A stretch of 64,000 bases of DNA from Bacillus sp. FJAT-47783 (GCF_022808615.1 NZ_JAKZKS010000018.1:1-64000), one strand, 5' to 3'. Positions 28,959-38,410 are shown, numbered from the stretch's first letter. Notes: generated by a model from the sequence alone, not told the origin. A program made the numbers and translations.

Positions 28959-29533
28959 GGCTCTCCCCTCCTTACTTTCGAACGATTGCCGATTAACGTC
29001 ATGCAACCACCAGGTTTAATCGTGTAGGCCCAATAAGATTTGCATTCTGGTGATACCTTGCTTAAAATTTCACGGATGACACCACCATGGGTGACAATGG
29101 CAATATGAGAAACCGACTGATCGTGAAATTCGTTTACAATATTCATCCACGCCTTCTGTACTCTGTTCGAAAATGTATCATACGTTTCACCTGACGGAAT
29201 CGGTGACGTAAACGGATCATTCAACCATCCTTGATAATACGTATTATTCTTCAATTGTTCATATGTTTTTCCTTCCCAGTCACCGAAATGAATCTCCCTT
29301 AGCTCAGATAGTTCGATTCGCTCGTTTTCTGGATAAAAATAAGCAGCGGTTTCGATACAACGGAGTAAGTCACTACTGAAAACAAGCTGCGGTGAAAAAT
29401 TTGTTCGTGCTGTTTGCAAGCGATTTTTCCCCTCTTCACTAAGAGGGGAATTCGTCCAACCGATGTATCGCTTTTCTTCGTTTTCCTTTGTTAAACCGTG
29501 GCGTATAAGTGTAATAACCACACGATCATCCAT
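28910..29533 (-). CDS. cobC: Alpha-ribazole-5'-phosphate phosphatase CobC-like (histidine phosphatase)
   Basis: Histidine-phosphatase superfamily protein, 207 aa, with the catalytic LIRHGLTKEN motif near the start, Glu in REIHFGDWEG and second His in VTHGGV. In this operon the natural role is dephosphorylation of alpha-ribazole-5'-phosphate or cobalamin-5'-phosphate in nucleotide-loop assembly. It overlaps cobS by 43 bases at its 5' end and the CobU-like gene at its 3' end. The start codon has no strong ribosome site, so translation may be coupled to cobS. Confidence 0.85.
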   Translation of the reverse strand: MDDRVVITLIRHGLTKENEEKRYIGWTNSPLSEEGKNRLQTARTNFSPQLVFSSDLLRCIETAAYFYPENERIELSELREIHFGDWEGKTYEQLKNNTYYQGWLNDPFTSPIPSGETYDTFSNRVQKAWMNIVNEFHDQSVSHIAIVTHGGVIREILSKVSPECKSYWAYTIKPGGCMTLIGNRSKVRRGEPCILLQEGPLTENESG

Positions 29534-30288
29534 AAAATCGTTTCAGTCCCTTCAATCGACGTACCGAGTGTATCACCCGTAATGCCTCCGAAAGCGCGTT
29601 TAAATCCAAGTTTAAACCCGAAAAACACCATGCATGTCGAAAACATCAATATAAGCAACGTTAACAATAGGTGTGGAAAAAAGACACCATACACTACTAA
29701 TAAAAGCACGAGATATAATAAAAACGTGAGAAGATCTCGCTTACGTAATGCTTCAACGAATAAATATGCTAACCCTTCTCGCTTAGCAAGACCAGGACCT
29801 GCGATGAATAAAACACCCATACTGATTCTTGATAGTATCGGAATAGTTGCAAATAAGATTAAATCCTCAAATGAAATGGACTGAATGATTTCGTAAGCAA
29901 ACAAAAATCGAAACAGTAATAAAAACAGTAATGATAAAACACCGAACGTTCCAACGCGCGGGTCTTTCATAATCTCCAGCCTTCGTTTTGGATCACGATA
30001 CGAAAAGAAGGCATCGCTCGTATCGACCCAGCCATCAATATGAATGCCCCCTGTAATAAAAATGAAGTAAAAAAGAAAGAAGAGTGTGAGCGCTAAATCA
30101 GAAAACGGGGTCCATTGATGGAGTCCCCATAACAGCACGCTTCCGATCACACCGATGATTGCCCCTAAAATAGGGAGAGATAAAATCCCGTACTTTAACC
30201 GAAATCGGTCTAATGGAATTTCTTTTGAAATGGGAATAACAGAAAAAAACTGAAGGGCCAAAATGAATCCATCTCGCCTATCCTTCAC
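29491..30288 (-). CDS. cobS: Adenosylcobinamide-GDP ribazoletransferase CobS
   Basis: Membrane enzyme that joins adenosylcobinamide-GDP and alpha-ribazole to form cobalamin. Start region LALQFFSVIPI, then the GGIHIDGWVDTSDAFFS motif with acidic residues, FGITGD-type GGITGDTLG near the end, and 5-6 membrane segments. The frame is open to 30324, but GGGGGA sits about 6 bases before GTG 30288, giving 265 aa; the start overlaps the cobQ stop by 11 bases. Confidence 0.9.
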   Translation of the reverse strand: MKDRRDGFILALQFFSVIPISKEIPLDRFRLKYGILSLPILGAIIGVIGSVLLWGLHQWTPFSDLALTLFFLFYFIFITGGIHIDGWVDTSDAFFSYRDPKRRLEIMKDPRVGTFGVLSLLFLLLFRFLFAYEIIQSISFEDLILFATIPILSRISMGVLFIAGPGLAKREGLAYLFVEALRKRDLLTFLLYLVLLLVVYGVFFPHLLLTLLILMFSTCMVFFGFKLGFKRAFGGITGDTLGTSIEGTETILWMIVWLLHLYATV

Positions 30289-31792
30289 ATTCAATCCCCC
30301 AAGTCTCGACAACAGAGACAACATAATCTAAGTCAATATGTTTTTTTACATGTTCAGCTAATCGGGAATATTGAGCCGCTTTTTCTTTTCGCAAATAAAC
30401 AAATTCTTTTTCCGGGAGGTTTTTCTTCTTCCGAATATGATTTAGCCATTCACCTCGAAACGCATCGTTTTCAAAGAAATGGTGAAAATACGTTCCAATA
30501 ATCCTTCCATTGTCCATCGACACCCCATCAAATGAATTTTGAAGTGTGATAAGCGGATTTACGTTTTCTAAATAGCGGACATCCGTTACCCCTAGATGGA
30601 TTTCGTAGCCATCAACTTCATGAGGTGGAAAACCACTATTTGCATGAAGAACTCCGCTATTTTGAATCGTTTTCTTCGTACCCATAAAGGTTGTCATAGC
30701 TGGAATAATATCAAGCCCCGCTAATTGATAGCCAACTTGTCCTGTATCTGAACCGGCTTGATCGTAAAGGTAGGAACACATCATTTGATATCCGCCGCAA
30801 ATTCCAACGATCGTGCCGCCGTTTTTTACATAGTCCTTTATTTTCAAATCAAAGCCAACGTTTTGTAATTGTTTGAAGTCAGCAATCGTGCTTCTCGTTC
30901 CCGGAATAATCACAGCATCCGGGTTGCCGAATTCGTTCGCATGATCGACAAAACGGATAGAAACATCTTCTTCAAATAAAAATGGCTCAACATCTGTATA
31001 GTTTGAAATGTACGGCAACCGAATAACGGCAATATCTATTTCTTTTTGATCCGATTGTGAAAAACGAGAGCCGATCGACAATGAATCTTCACTATCGATT
31101 CGGTGGTTATGTAAATACGGAATGACGCCTACGACTTTCACACCTGTCTTTTCTTCAATCCATGTGATTCCGTCTTCAAATAAGGACAAATCACCGCGAA
31201 ATTTATTAATAATGATTCCTTTTACTCGCTTTCGCTCTTCTTCCTTTAGTAATTGCAACGTTCCGACAATACTTGCGAACACACCACCGCGTTCAATGTC
31301 CGCGATTAAAAATACCGGTACATCGGCCATTTCAGCAACCTTCATATTCACAAGCTCACGATCATTTAAATTAATTTCAACAGGGCTTCCAGCACCTTCC
31401 ACCACGATGACGTCATATTCGTTTTCGAGTGTAGTAAGAGCCGTTTCAATCGTTTCTATCCCTTTTTCGTAAAATTTCTCCCGGTATTCTCTTCCTTCAA
31501 AACTTTGAAAGCTTTTTCCGAACAACACGACTTCTGCGCGGCGATCATTTCTCGGCTTTAATAAAATGGGATTCATATAGACCGTTGCGTCAACTCCCGC
31601 CGCTTCAGCTTGTATCCCTTGCGCCCGGCCAATTTCCTTTCCATCTTTCGTTACATATGAATTATTCGACATATTTTGCGACTTAAACGGAGCTACTTTA
31701 TACCCTAAATCTCTAAATATCGTACAAAAAGCAGTCGCAATTAAGCTTTTTCCGGCATCCGATGACGTTCCTTGAAACATGACTCCTTTCAT
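30278..31792 (-). CDS. cobQ: Cobyric acid synthase CobQ/CbiP
   Basis: Glutamine-dependent amidation of the corrin ring side chains. About 504 aa: an N-terminal ATP-grasp-like/BioD-type domain (MFQGTSSDAGKS, VVEGAGSP) and a C-terminal class I glutaminase domain with the Cys in GICGGYQMM and His in GTYFHHFFE. The frame extends to 31867, but GGGGGAG lies 5 bases before ATG 31792, which overlaps the cobU stop as ATGA. Its presence without ring-building cbi genes is notable: the pathway here could start from an incomplete corrinoid, or the ring genes lie elsewhere. Confidence 0.92.
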   Translation of the reverse strand: MKGVMFQGTSSDAGKSLIATAFCTIFRDLGYKVAPFKSQNMSNNSYVTKDGKEIGRAQGIQAEAAGVDATVYMNPILLKPRNDRRAEVVLFGKSFQSFEGREYREKFYEKGIETIETALTTLENEYDVIVVEGAGSPVEINLNDRELVNMKVAEMADVPVFLIADIERGGVFASIVGTLQLLKEEERKRVKGIIINKFRGDLSLFEDGITWIEEKTGVKVVGVIPYLHNHRIDSEDSLSIGSRFSQSDQKEIDIAVIRLPYISNYTDVEPFLFEEDVSIRFVDHANEFGNPDAVIIPGTRSTIADFKQLQNVGFDLKIKDYVKNGGTIVGICGGYQMMCSYLYDQAGSDTGQVGYQLAGLDIIPAMTTFMGTKKTIQNSGVLHANSGFPPHEVDGYEIHLGVTDVRYLENVNPLITLQNSFDGVSMDNGRIIGTYFHHFFENDAFRGEWLNHIRKKKNLPEKEFVYLRKEKAAQYSRLAEHVKKHIDLDYVVSVVETWGIECEG

Positions 31793-32358
31793 TTTCGCTC
31801 CCCCTTCATAAATAATGGTATCCCCCATTCCATTCTGAGTGCAACCGATGATTGTTGAACAATCCACTGGTGAATGTTTCCTAATAATCTCATATACGGC
31901 ATTACTACATCCGTGTTGAACGGTTCATAAACGACTTCATTCGATACAATGACAAATAAGGAGGTCTTTCTCTGGATACGGAAAATGTCTCGCGTAATCG
32001 TTTGGAACACTTGTTTTTGATAGGTTAGTGACTTCCACCGTTCATCCCCATGTTCAACATGAAGAAACAATTCATTGTTCACAAGATTTGTTAAACAATC
32101 GAGTAACACGATTTCATTTCCCTTTAGCTTTTCTTGCAGTGAGCCAATTTGGCGCGGTTTTTCCCATGTAATCCAATTTACGGTTGATTCATCTCGCCGC
32201 TTTTGGTGATCGAAAATGCGTTCTTTCATTTCATCATCGTACACAATAGATGTCGCTATGTAATGAATCGGTTTACTCCGTTCGCTTTTTTTCAGACAAT
32301 ACGCTTCCGCCCATGAGCTCTTTCCACTTCTGACACCGCCTGTCACAAAAACTAGCAT
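31789..32358 (-). CDS. cobU: Adenosylcobinamide kinase / guanylyltransferase CobU
   Basis: Phosphorylates adenosylcobinamide and adds GMP, the steps before CobS. The 189-aa protein has P-loop VTGGVRSGKSSWAEAY, YIATSIVYDDEM with the downstream H-x-x-R-R-D (HQKRRDE), and VLLDCLTNLVNN. The frame goes to 32376, but GGAG is 6 bases before ATG 32358. It overlaps cobD by 7 bases and cobQ by 4. Confidence 0.9.
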   Translation of the reverse strand: MLVFVTGGVRSGKSSWAEAYCLKKSERSKPIHYIATSIVYDDEMKERIFDHQKRRDESTVNWITWEKPRQIGSLQEKLKGNEIVLLDCLTNLVNNELFLHVEHGDERWKSLTYQKQVFQTITRDIFRIQRKTSLFVIVSNEVVYEPFNTDVVMPYMRLLGNIHQWIVQQSSVALRMEWGIPLFMKGERK

Positions 32359-33437
32359 GTTCGACTCCATTTCCATAGCACTTCTAGTAATTGATCATTT
32401 TCTTCTTCTTTCTTAACAGCAAATCGTAAATAAGCTCCATTAAGGCTCGGAAAGTTAAACGTATGCCTAGCGACCATTCCCTTTTCGATTAAATAAGTTA
32501 ATAGATGTTGAGATTCGATATCTTGATGTTTTAATAAATAGAAATTCACTTGACTTTGAGATAAGGAGAATCCCATCTTGCTTAATTCATGTAAAACTCG
32601 GTTTCGTTCTCGTTTTATATATTGCTGTGTATCAATCACAAATTTCTCATCTTGAAGGCAAATGAAGCCTGCTTTTTGCGCGATCGCATTAACGCTCCAT
32701 TCGACTTGCAACTTTTTCATCGTTTGAATCGTTTGTTCATTTGCTAGTACGTACCCGAGACGAAGCCCAGCAATCGCATACATTTTCGTTAATGACCGTA
32801 AAATGATAACATTTGAAAATGTTTGTAAATACTTCACCATCGAAATAGACCTTTTCGCAAAGTCAAAAAATGCTTCATCAATGATGACATAAATACCTCC
32901 TTGTTCAGCCGCTTTAAACAGTTTCAACAGCTCATCTTCCTTGTATACGACCCCTGTCGGATTGTTCGGGTGACAAAGGATGAGCGCATCATTCTCCTTT
33001 AAATATGGAATCAATTCATCTGCTTTTAAATCCCATCCATCATCTTCCTTTAAAAAATAGGAAGAAACTTGACAATGATTGATGTGACAAGCTTTTCGGT
33101 ATTCTGAAAAGGTCGGTTCTACAATGAAAACGTTCTTTTTTGCTAATAACCCGCTTGCTAATAGAAAAATCATTTCTGCTGCGCCATTTCCGATTAATAT
33201 GTTTTCTGGTGAGACGTTTTCTTTTTTTGCAATAAGTTTTCTTAACTCGCTACAATTTGGGTCTGGGTAGTCCTTTACATAAAAAAGTAGTTCAGACCAT
33301 TTTTCTTGTAGCGATATCGGCGGTCCAAGCGGATTTAAATTGACACTAAAATCAATTTTTACACAATCTTTCGAAAACGGAAGTTGTAATGCCTCAAATA
33401 AATAGGCTGGATTTGATCCATGTGACGGCCATTGCAA
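32352..33437 (-). CDS. cobD: Threonine-phosphate decarboxylase CobD (PLP enzyme)
   Basis: Class I/II aminotransferase-fold enzyme that makes (R)-1-amino-2-propanol phosphate, the linker of the B12 nucleotide loop. DFSVNLNPLGPP at the N-terminus, CHPNNPTG, DEAFFDF, and RSLTKMYAIAGLRLGY with the PLP Lys. Starts: GTG 33446 collides with its ribosome site GGGGGTGG, so TTG 33437 (spacing 5) is preferred, 361 aa. A histidinol-phosphate aminotransferase is the main look-alike, but its place after cbiB settles the call. It overlaps cbiB by 44 bases. Confidence 0.88.
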   Translation of the reverse strand: MQWPSHGSNPAYLFEALQLPFSKDCVKIDFSVNLNPLGPPISLQEKWSELLFYVKDYPDPNCSELRKLIAKKENVSPENILIGNGAAEMIFLLASGLLAKKNVFIVEPTFSEYRKACHINHCQVSSYFLKEDDGWDLKADELIPYLKENDALILCHPNNPTGVVYKEDELLKLFKAAEQGGIYVIIDEAFFDFAKRSISMVKYLQTFSNVIILRSLTKMYAIAGLRLGYVLANEQTIQTMKKLQVEWSVNAIAQKAGFICLQDEKFVIDTQQYIKRERNRVLHELSKMGFSLSQSQVNFYLLKHQDIESQHLLTYLIEKGMVARHTFNFPSLNGAYLRFAVKKEEENDQLLEVLWKWSRTC

Positions 33438-34380
33438 TGAGTCCACCCCCTAAAATTAAAAGCAAGACAAAACACGCATTTGTACGCTCCATTATTTGTA
33501 CAGATCGTTGAATATGATTTGCTTTAAGTGCATGAATGGCATCCCCTAATTTCGCCCGCGTTGATACAATCCCTTTGTATGTATTTCTTCCGCCTAGCTG
33601 CACACCGAGTAATGCGGCCATTGCTGTTTCTGGAAAGCCGCTATTGGGGCTCGGATGTTTTTTCGCATCCCTTCGGATCAAACGAAAGCATTCTTTTTTA
33701 GCTCTTGAAGTCCGATTGACGAAAATCATGACAAATGCCGTTAACCGACTCGGAATGTAGTTTAACAGATCATCTAATTTCGCAGAAGCATAGCCGAACT
33801 GTTCATATTTCTCATTTCGATAACCGACCATCGCATCAGCCGTATTCGCTACGCGGTAAAAAACAGCAAGAGGAGCACCGCCGATAAGAGTCCAAAAAAG
33901 CGGAGCCGTCACCGCATCGCTTGTATTTTCGGCAACGGTCTCGACCGTTCCACGAACGATTTCCTCCTCACCTAGCGTATCGGTATCTCGGCCAACGATC
34001 CATGAAAGTTTGATACGCGCTTGAGCCATGTCGTTTCGTGCTAACGGCTCGTACACTTCCACAGCTGCTTCTTTCAAGCTTTTTTCAGCAATCATAAAGG
34101 TGATGATGACCGTTTCAATGAATAGACCAAAGAGAACGTGAAGACGATAAGAAACGAAAACGAAACCGCCCGCAATGAGTGTAAAAAATATCGTTACAAT
34201 TAGAATCATCCAAATCCCTTTCCACTTTTTGCTAGACCCTTTATTCCACTTCTTGTCAAAGTACGAAATAAACGCCCCGAAAAATCGGACAGGATGAGGG
34301 ATGCTTTTCGGATCACCGATCACTTTATCAAGTATGTACGCTAAACCAATACAGATAAGATGATTAACCATTGTATTCAC
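33394..34380 (-). CDS. cbiB: Adenosylcobinamide-phosphate synthase CbiB
   Basis: Membrane enzyme that attaches aminopropanol (phosphate) to adenosylcobyric acid. LAYILDKVIGDPKSIPHPVR at the N-terminus, GRDTDTLGEEEIVRGTVETV and AENTSDAV in the middle, and HPSPNSGFPE are strong family motifs. 4-5 membrane segments. The start overlaps the BtuD-CbiZ gene end by 17 bases and has no strong ribosome site (GTG 34380 or ATG 34371), suggesting coupling. Confidence 0.92.
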   Translation of the reverse strand: MNTMVNHLICIGLAYILDKVIGDPKSIPHPVRFFGAFISYFDKKWNKGSSKKWKGIWMILIVTIFFTLIAGGFVFVSYRLHVLFGLFIETVIITFMIAEKSLKEAAVEVYEPLARNDMAQARIKLSWIVGRDTDTLGEEEIVRGTVETVAENTSDAVTAPLFWTLIGGAPLAVFYRVANTADAMVGYRNEKYEQFGYASAKLDDLLNYIPSRLTAFVMIFVNRTSRAKKECFRLIRRDAKKHPSPNSGFPETAMAALLGVQLGGRNTYKGIVSTRAKLGDAIHALKANHIQRSVQIMERTNACFVLLLILGGGLIAMAVTWIKSSLFI

Positions 34381-35833
34381 ATCGCTTTTTATACTTCTTT
34401 AATGCGTTGATTGTACATTCATATACACCACGTCCAATGAGTTTCCCAACTTTCGTAATCGTCCCTGCGTACGGTATCGGCTCCCCTTGTTGTGTGGCCG
34501 CCACTAAAATACTATCCGTTGACGTTCCTGTCGCAATAGTATTCGTTTCTTTATCGATGATTTGTTCATCTATCATCGCCTTTGTTTTCGCCTCTGTTGC
34601 CGTCATTATTGCTTGAATAAATGCTTCATCTGTTAAAGAGCCATTTAGAAAAACCCATGTATTAATCGTCCCTGCGTACGGTTCGAACAAATGCTTGTGG
34701 CATTGCGACACATCAACGGCATTCCTCACACCCGCTGTAACACAAACGATGATGGAGAGCTCCTCCTCTTGCCATTCGTCAATTGCCACATCCTCTAATT
34801 TCGCTGCTGTCATCATACCAACCGTTTCTTTCGGATGAAAATTATGTCGTCTTAAGAAGTCCGCCATTTCTGCTTTTACATCATCACACATATAATCTTT
34901 TGAAACGTGACGGTTAACAAAATGAGAATACCAGCCAAGTCCTGCTCCAATAACGGCTGAAGACAACGTTTTTAACGGAATAGGCGATGAAAGTGTAATC
35001 ATTTCACTCGTTTTTATAATATTTGACTTTCGAATCGTCCATTGTTTTTCATCTTCCTGGCTAGGTGATAGCATGAGTTGCGGTCTCGGCAATTCTGGAT
35101 GTGGTCGCTTTTTACATTCCGCTTCATACACTAATTGAATTATATGCTCTTCTAACACATGGTTTGGCTCATCTAACGCGATAACCTCTCCATTTCTTAG
35201 TAGTAAAAGGTGATCACAATAAAGGCTTGCTAAATTTAAATCATGGAAAATAGAAATAACCGTTAAACCATTTTGTTTCGACCAACCTTTTAAACGGTCG
35301 AGTAAATTTTTTTGATGAGAGATATCTAAATGATTTGTCGGTTCATCTAATAATAAAATGCTCGGCTGTTGGGCAAGCGCTTGAGCTAAAAAGACACGCT
35401 GCCTTTCCCCACCGCTAATATCACTCATTGATTTTTCGGCATAATGAGCGATATCTGTTACATTCATCACTTCTTGTACAATCTCTTCATCTTCTTTTGA
35501 CCATTGCTTAAATAACCCTTTTTGAAAGGGGTAGCGGCCGAGTGACACTGTTTCTTTCACCGTATAGTCAAACGCATTACTAAACAACTGCGGTAAGACG
35601 GCTACTTTTTGTGCAAGACGTTTCGCTGAATAGGAGGTAAGCGGTTTTCCATCTATTTCAATCGTTCCGCCTAAGGAAGGTAAAATACCGCTAATCATTT
35701 TTAACAAGGTTGTTTTCCCACTTCCATTCGGGCCTAAAATACCAAAAAATTCACCCTTTTGAACAGTAAAGGAAACATCTTTCACCACTTGATGATGTTG
35801 ATACCCTCCGGATACATTCCTAACGTTAAGCAT
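34364..35833 (-). CDS. BtuD-CbiZ fusion: corrinoid ABC ATPase + adenosylcobinamide amidohydrolase
   Basis: Two domains in 489 aa. Residues 1-255 are a FecCD/BtuD-type ATPase: Walker A GPNGSGKTT, signature ISGGERQRVFLAQAL, Walker B LLLDEPTNHLD. Residues about 275-489 are CbiZ: GLGWYSHFVNRHV, MMTAAKLEDVA, VTAGVRNAVDV, and the C-terminal GTSTDSI and YAGTITKVGKLIGRGVYE motifs. CbiZ cuts the amide of adenosyl-(pseudo)cobinamide to give adenosylcobyric acid, which CbiB then rebuilds. Such fusions are known in Bacillus (YvrA type). It follows btuC by one base and is coupled to cbiB. Confidence 0.92.
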   Translation of the reverse strand: MLNVRNVSGGYQHHQVVKDVSFTVQKGEFFGILGPNGSGKTTLLKMISGILPSLGGTIEIDGKPLTSYSAKRLAQKVAVLPQLFSNAFDYTVKETVSLGRYPFQKGLFKQWSKEDEEIVQEVMNVTDIAHYAEKSMSDISGGERQRVFLAQALAQQPSILLLDEPTNHLDISHQKNLLDRLKGWSKQNGLTVISIFHDLNLASLYCDHLLLLRNGEVIALDEPNHVLEEHIIQLVYEAECKKRPHPELPRPQLMLSPSQEDEKQWTIRKSNIIKTSEMITLSSPIPLKTLSSAVIGAGLGWYSHFVNRHVSKDYMCDDVKAEMADFLRRHNFHPKETVGMMTAAKLEDVAIDEWQEEELSIIVCVTAGVRNAVDVSQCHKHLFEPYAGTINTWVFLNGSLTDEAFIQAIMTATEAKTKAMIDEQIIDKETNTIATGTSTDSILVAATQQGEPIPYAGTITKVGKLIGRGVYECTINALKKYKKRCEYNG

Positions 35834-35834
35834 G

Positions 35835-36896
35835 TTATCCTCTTCTTTCTATCCGTTGTCTTATTAAAATAAAGGCAAACATTGGTGCACCAATAATGGC
35901 CGTAATAACGCCAATTGGCAGCTCCGTCGGTGACATTATCGTTCTGGCCACAAGATCTGTTAAAATTAAAAAGCCGGCACCGAATAGGAGTGATAAAGGC
36001 AATAAATGACGGTGGTCTGGCCCCCATAATAAGCGGTTTAAATGAGGAACAACTAAACCGACAAATCCGATTGTACCCGAAACGGCAACGGCCGCACCTG
36101 TTAATATAGAAGCAGATGTTAAAATAAAGAATTTCTTTTTTCTTACGTCGACACCTAAATATTGTGCCTTTTCTTCCCCAAAGGACATCGCGTTTAGTTC
36201 AGTGCCTTGGAACATTAACAGAAGCACACCGATAATAAAAAATGGAATCATGATTAGAACGTAATCCCATCCTCTCATCGATACACTGCCTAATAACCAA
36301 TGAATCACCTGACGTAATTCTTCTCCGGCTAATGCAATCATTAAGGAAAGAAAAGCACCGAGAAACGAACTCATAATAATACCTGTTAAAATAATCGTTT
36401 CCATCTTCATCGTTTTTTCGACAAACCGAGAAAAAATAATGACGGCGACAATGGTTAAAAAGCCGGCTAATATGCTGACAACAGGTAATGTCATACTCCC
36501 GATAATCGGAATCTGGATCCCGAAAAAGAGGACAAATACAGCTCCAACTGAAGCCCCTGATGAAATCCCTAACGTATATGGATCTGCAAGTGGATTTTGC
36601 AGTAATCCTTGAAAGGCGGCTCCAGCCAGAGCTAAAGAAGCTCCGACAAGACCCGCCAAAATGACTCTCGGTAACCGAATATCAAGGATAATATTTTGCA
36701 TCATCGGATCCGTTGTTTGACGTAACTCTGTTTGCAAAAGGGCATGTGAAAAAACATCAAGAATCGTTGTAACTGGAATCCGAATCGTTCCAATCGAAAT
36801 CGCAAGGAGCGTCGAAACAACCAAAAACATAATGACGATGATATAGGCAATTAATTTATTATTTTTTGAAGACTTCCGGATAGATAACTTTTGCAA
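35835..36896 (-). CDS. btuC: Corrinoid ABC transporter permease BtuC
   Basis: FecCD-family permease of 353 aa with about 10 membrane segments; LPRVILAGLVGASLALAGAAFQ, then NPLADPYTLGISSGA are the family signature, and GTIGFVGLVVPHLNR is near the C-terminus. The start is TTG 36896 with AAGGAG 9 bases upstream, inside the btuF 3' end (38-base overlap). Iron-siderophore permeases are look-alikes, but the cobalamin riboswitch and B12 operon decide. Confidence 0.9.
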   Translation of the reverse strand: MQKLSIRKSSKNNKLIAYIIVIMFLVVSTLLAISIGTIRIPVTTILDVFSHALLQTELRQTTDPMMQNIILDIRLPRVILAGLVGASLALAGAAFQGLLQNPLADPYTLGISSGASVGAVFVLFFGIQIPIIGSMTLPVVSILAGFLTIVAVIIFSRFVEKTMKMETIILTGIIMSSFLGAFLSLMIALAGEELRQVIHWLLGSVSMRGWDYVLIMIPFFIIGVLLLMFQGTELNAMSFGEEKAQYLGVDVRKKKFFILTSASILTGAAVAVSGTIGFVGLVVPHLNRLLWGPDHRHLLPLSLLFGAGFLILTDLVARTIMSPTELPIGVITAIIGAPMFAFILIRQRIERRG

Positions 36897-37818
36897 GCTC
36901 TTCTACTCCTTCAACTAATCTCGGACCTGGGCGGTTTACTAAATCAGGGTTTACATCGTGAACACGCTTTTCTTTAATTGCTGTAACACTTTGCCATCCA
37001 TCTCGTTTTAACACTTGATCAACGACATCAGGTGTATAACTTCCATAAGTCGTAATGATCACATCAGGATTTGCTTTTATAACTGCTTCCGCTGACACTT
37101 GCGGCCATCCTTCTTCTGTAATCACGTTATTGGCTTGAATAATTCCTAACATTTCATCCATAAAATTATTTTTACCAGCTGCAAACGGCGTAGAATCTAT
37201 TTCGATGTATACATTTTTTCGGTCTTCTTCAGGAATATCAGCCGCTTTTGCTGAAATTTCTTCTACTTGTGCTTTCATTTCTTTCACAACTGTATTCGCT
37301 TTATCAGATGTACCGGTAATCTTTCCAATTGTATTCATTGTTTCGTATACTTGTTCAAATGATGTCGCACTTTTCACAACGAAAACGGTAATCCCGGCAT
37401 TTCGCAGTTGGTCTAATCCTTCTTCAGAATTATGAGCACCTGATTCATGGGCTAACACTATATCTGGCTTTAATGAAATAATTTTTTCTACATTAAAATC
37501 CATGCCACCGATTTTTTCAATGTCGGCTACTTCTTCTGGGTAGTTATCATTGTCTGAAACACCAACCATTTTTTCTCCGAGACCAAGGGCAAAAGCGATT
37601 TCGGTGTTACTTGGAATTAATGAAACGATTTTTTCAGGCTCTTTTTCAATGGTCACATCATTGCCAGAGGCATCTGTTACGGTGACTGGAAACGCACCTT
37701 CTGTTTGCTCGGTTTGATTCGCTTCTTCTTTCGTTTCATTGCCGTTTGAAGCGTTACAACCAGCTAAAACGAGAAGAGAAAGAAGCATAGCGAAGAATAA
37801 TACGTGTAGCTTTTTCAT
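36859..37818 (-). CDS. btuF: Corrinoid-binding lipoprotein BtuF
   Basis: Periplasmic-binding-fold lipoprotein of 319 aa. Signal peptide with lipobox LAGC at residues 18-21, an Asn/Glu-rich linker, then VTVTDASGNDVTIEKEPEKI, IVSLIPSNTEIAFALG and NRPGPRLVEG, typical of class III (BtuF/FhuD-type) binders. GGGGGA precedes the ATG. First gene of the B12 operon, directly under a cobalamin riboswitch. Confidence 0.92.
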   Translation of the reverse strand: MKKLHVLFFAMLLSLLVLAGCNASNGNETKEEANQTEQTEGAFPVTVTDASGNDVTIEKEPEKIVSLIPSNTEIAFALGLGEKMVGVSDNDNYPEEVADIEKIGGMDFNVEKIISLKPDIVLAHESGAHNSEEGLDQLRNAGITVFVVKSATSFEQVYETMNTIGKITGTSDKANTVVKEMKAQVEEISAKAADIPEEDRKNVYIEIDSTPFAAGKNNFMDEMLGIIQANNVITEEGWPQVSAEAVIKANPDVIITTYGSYTPDVVDQVLKRDGWQSVTAIKEKRVHDVNPDLVNRPGPRLVEGVEELAKVIYPEVFKK

Positions 37819-37911
37819 CTGTTTGTTCCCCCTATTATGTATTAAAATGAAGGCTTTTTCCGTAAAATGATCGTTATTCTATGTTATATCCATCATTTTT
37901 ACGAAGTTTAG

Positions 37912-37950
37912 CCAAAATAAAAAACATCTCCTTTAAAATGAGGAGATGTT
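37912..37950 (-). terminator. Terminator stem of the cobalamin riboswitch
   Basis: On the minus strand AACATCTCCT pairs with the downstream AGGAGATGTT and is followed by TTTTTTATTTT. It lies between the aptamer and btuF and is the likely expression platform. Confidence 0.85.
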
Positions 37951-38040
37951 GAAACCGTACATTCACCTTTTTTGCTGTAAAAGCATACGAAGGGCCCGAC
38001 TTCTCCACCTCCCTATCCTCGTAGGGTTTTCGGTGTTTTG

Positions 38041-38204
38041 AAACAGGCAGGTTTCCTGGCTTATGCTCATCGTTCCTCAAACCCTTCCCGTAATAAAGAT
38101 TACAGTGGTCAATTTTCGAGTCACTCGCATATACAGTGGCGGGACCGCGTTGGACTTTCACCAACTTCCCTTTTAACTGACACTTTGCTTGTCAGCACCT
38201 GTTT
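38041..38204 (-). ncRNA. Cobalamin (AdoCbl) riboswitch
   Basis: On the minus strand the B12 box AGCATAAGCCAGGAAACCTG is intact, with GGGAAGTTGGTGAAAGTCCA and CGGTCCCGCCACTG upstream in the right order. P1 pairs AAACAGG with CCTGTTT at the two ends. It controls the ten-gene B12 salvage operon that follows. A TATAAT at 38235-38240 (minus strand) is a likely -10 of the leader promoter; its -35 is poor. 38241-38369 holds nothing I can identify. Confidence 0.96.
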
Positions 38205-38370
38205 AACCGTGTATAAACTTGTCACATTGACTACATTATACTATAAATGGTTGCAATCGGGTAGTTGAGATTGGAAAAGTTTATCGATCATCAATCTATA
38301 CGAATAATTAGTCACGCTACTTTTAACACTTTAGTGGAAGGAGTTAGGAGCTGATTTTTCACTTCCCTAA

Positions 38371-38403
38371 AAAACCTCTTACCTAAAATGGCAAGAGGTT
38401 TTT
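38371..38403 (-). terminator. Terminator of the formate dehydrogenase operon
   Basis: Stem AAAACCTCTT / AAGAGGTTTT, with inner ACC/GGC-type pairing, followed by a T-run on the minus strand; 8 bases after the yrhD stop. Confidence 0.85.
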
Positions 38404-38410
38404 TGTACGA

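Noticed and set aside
37874-38164. 96-codon minus-strand open frame
   Set aside because: It runs through the cobalamin riboswitch and its terminator; no ribosome site and no protein-like composition.
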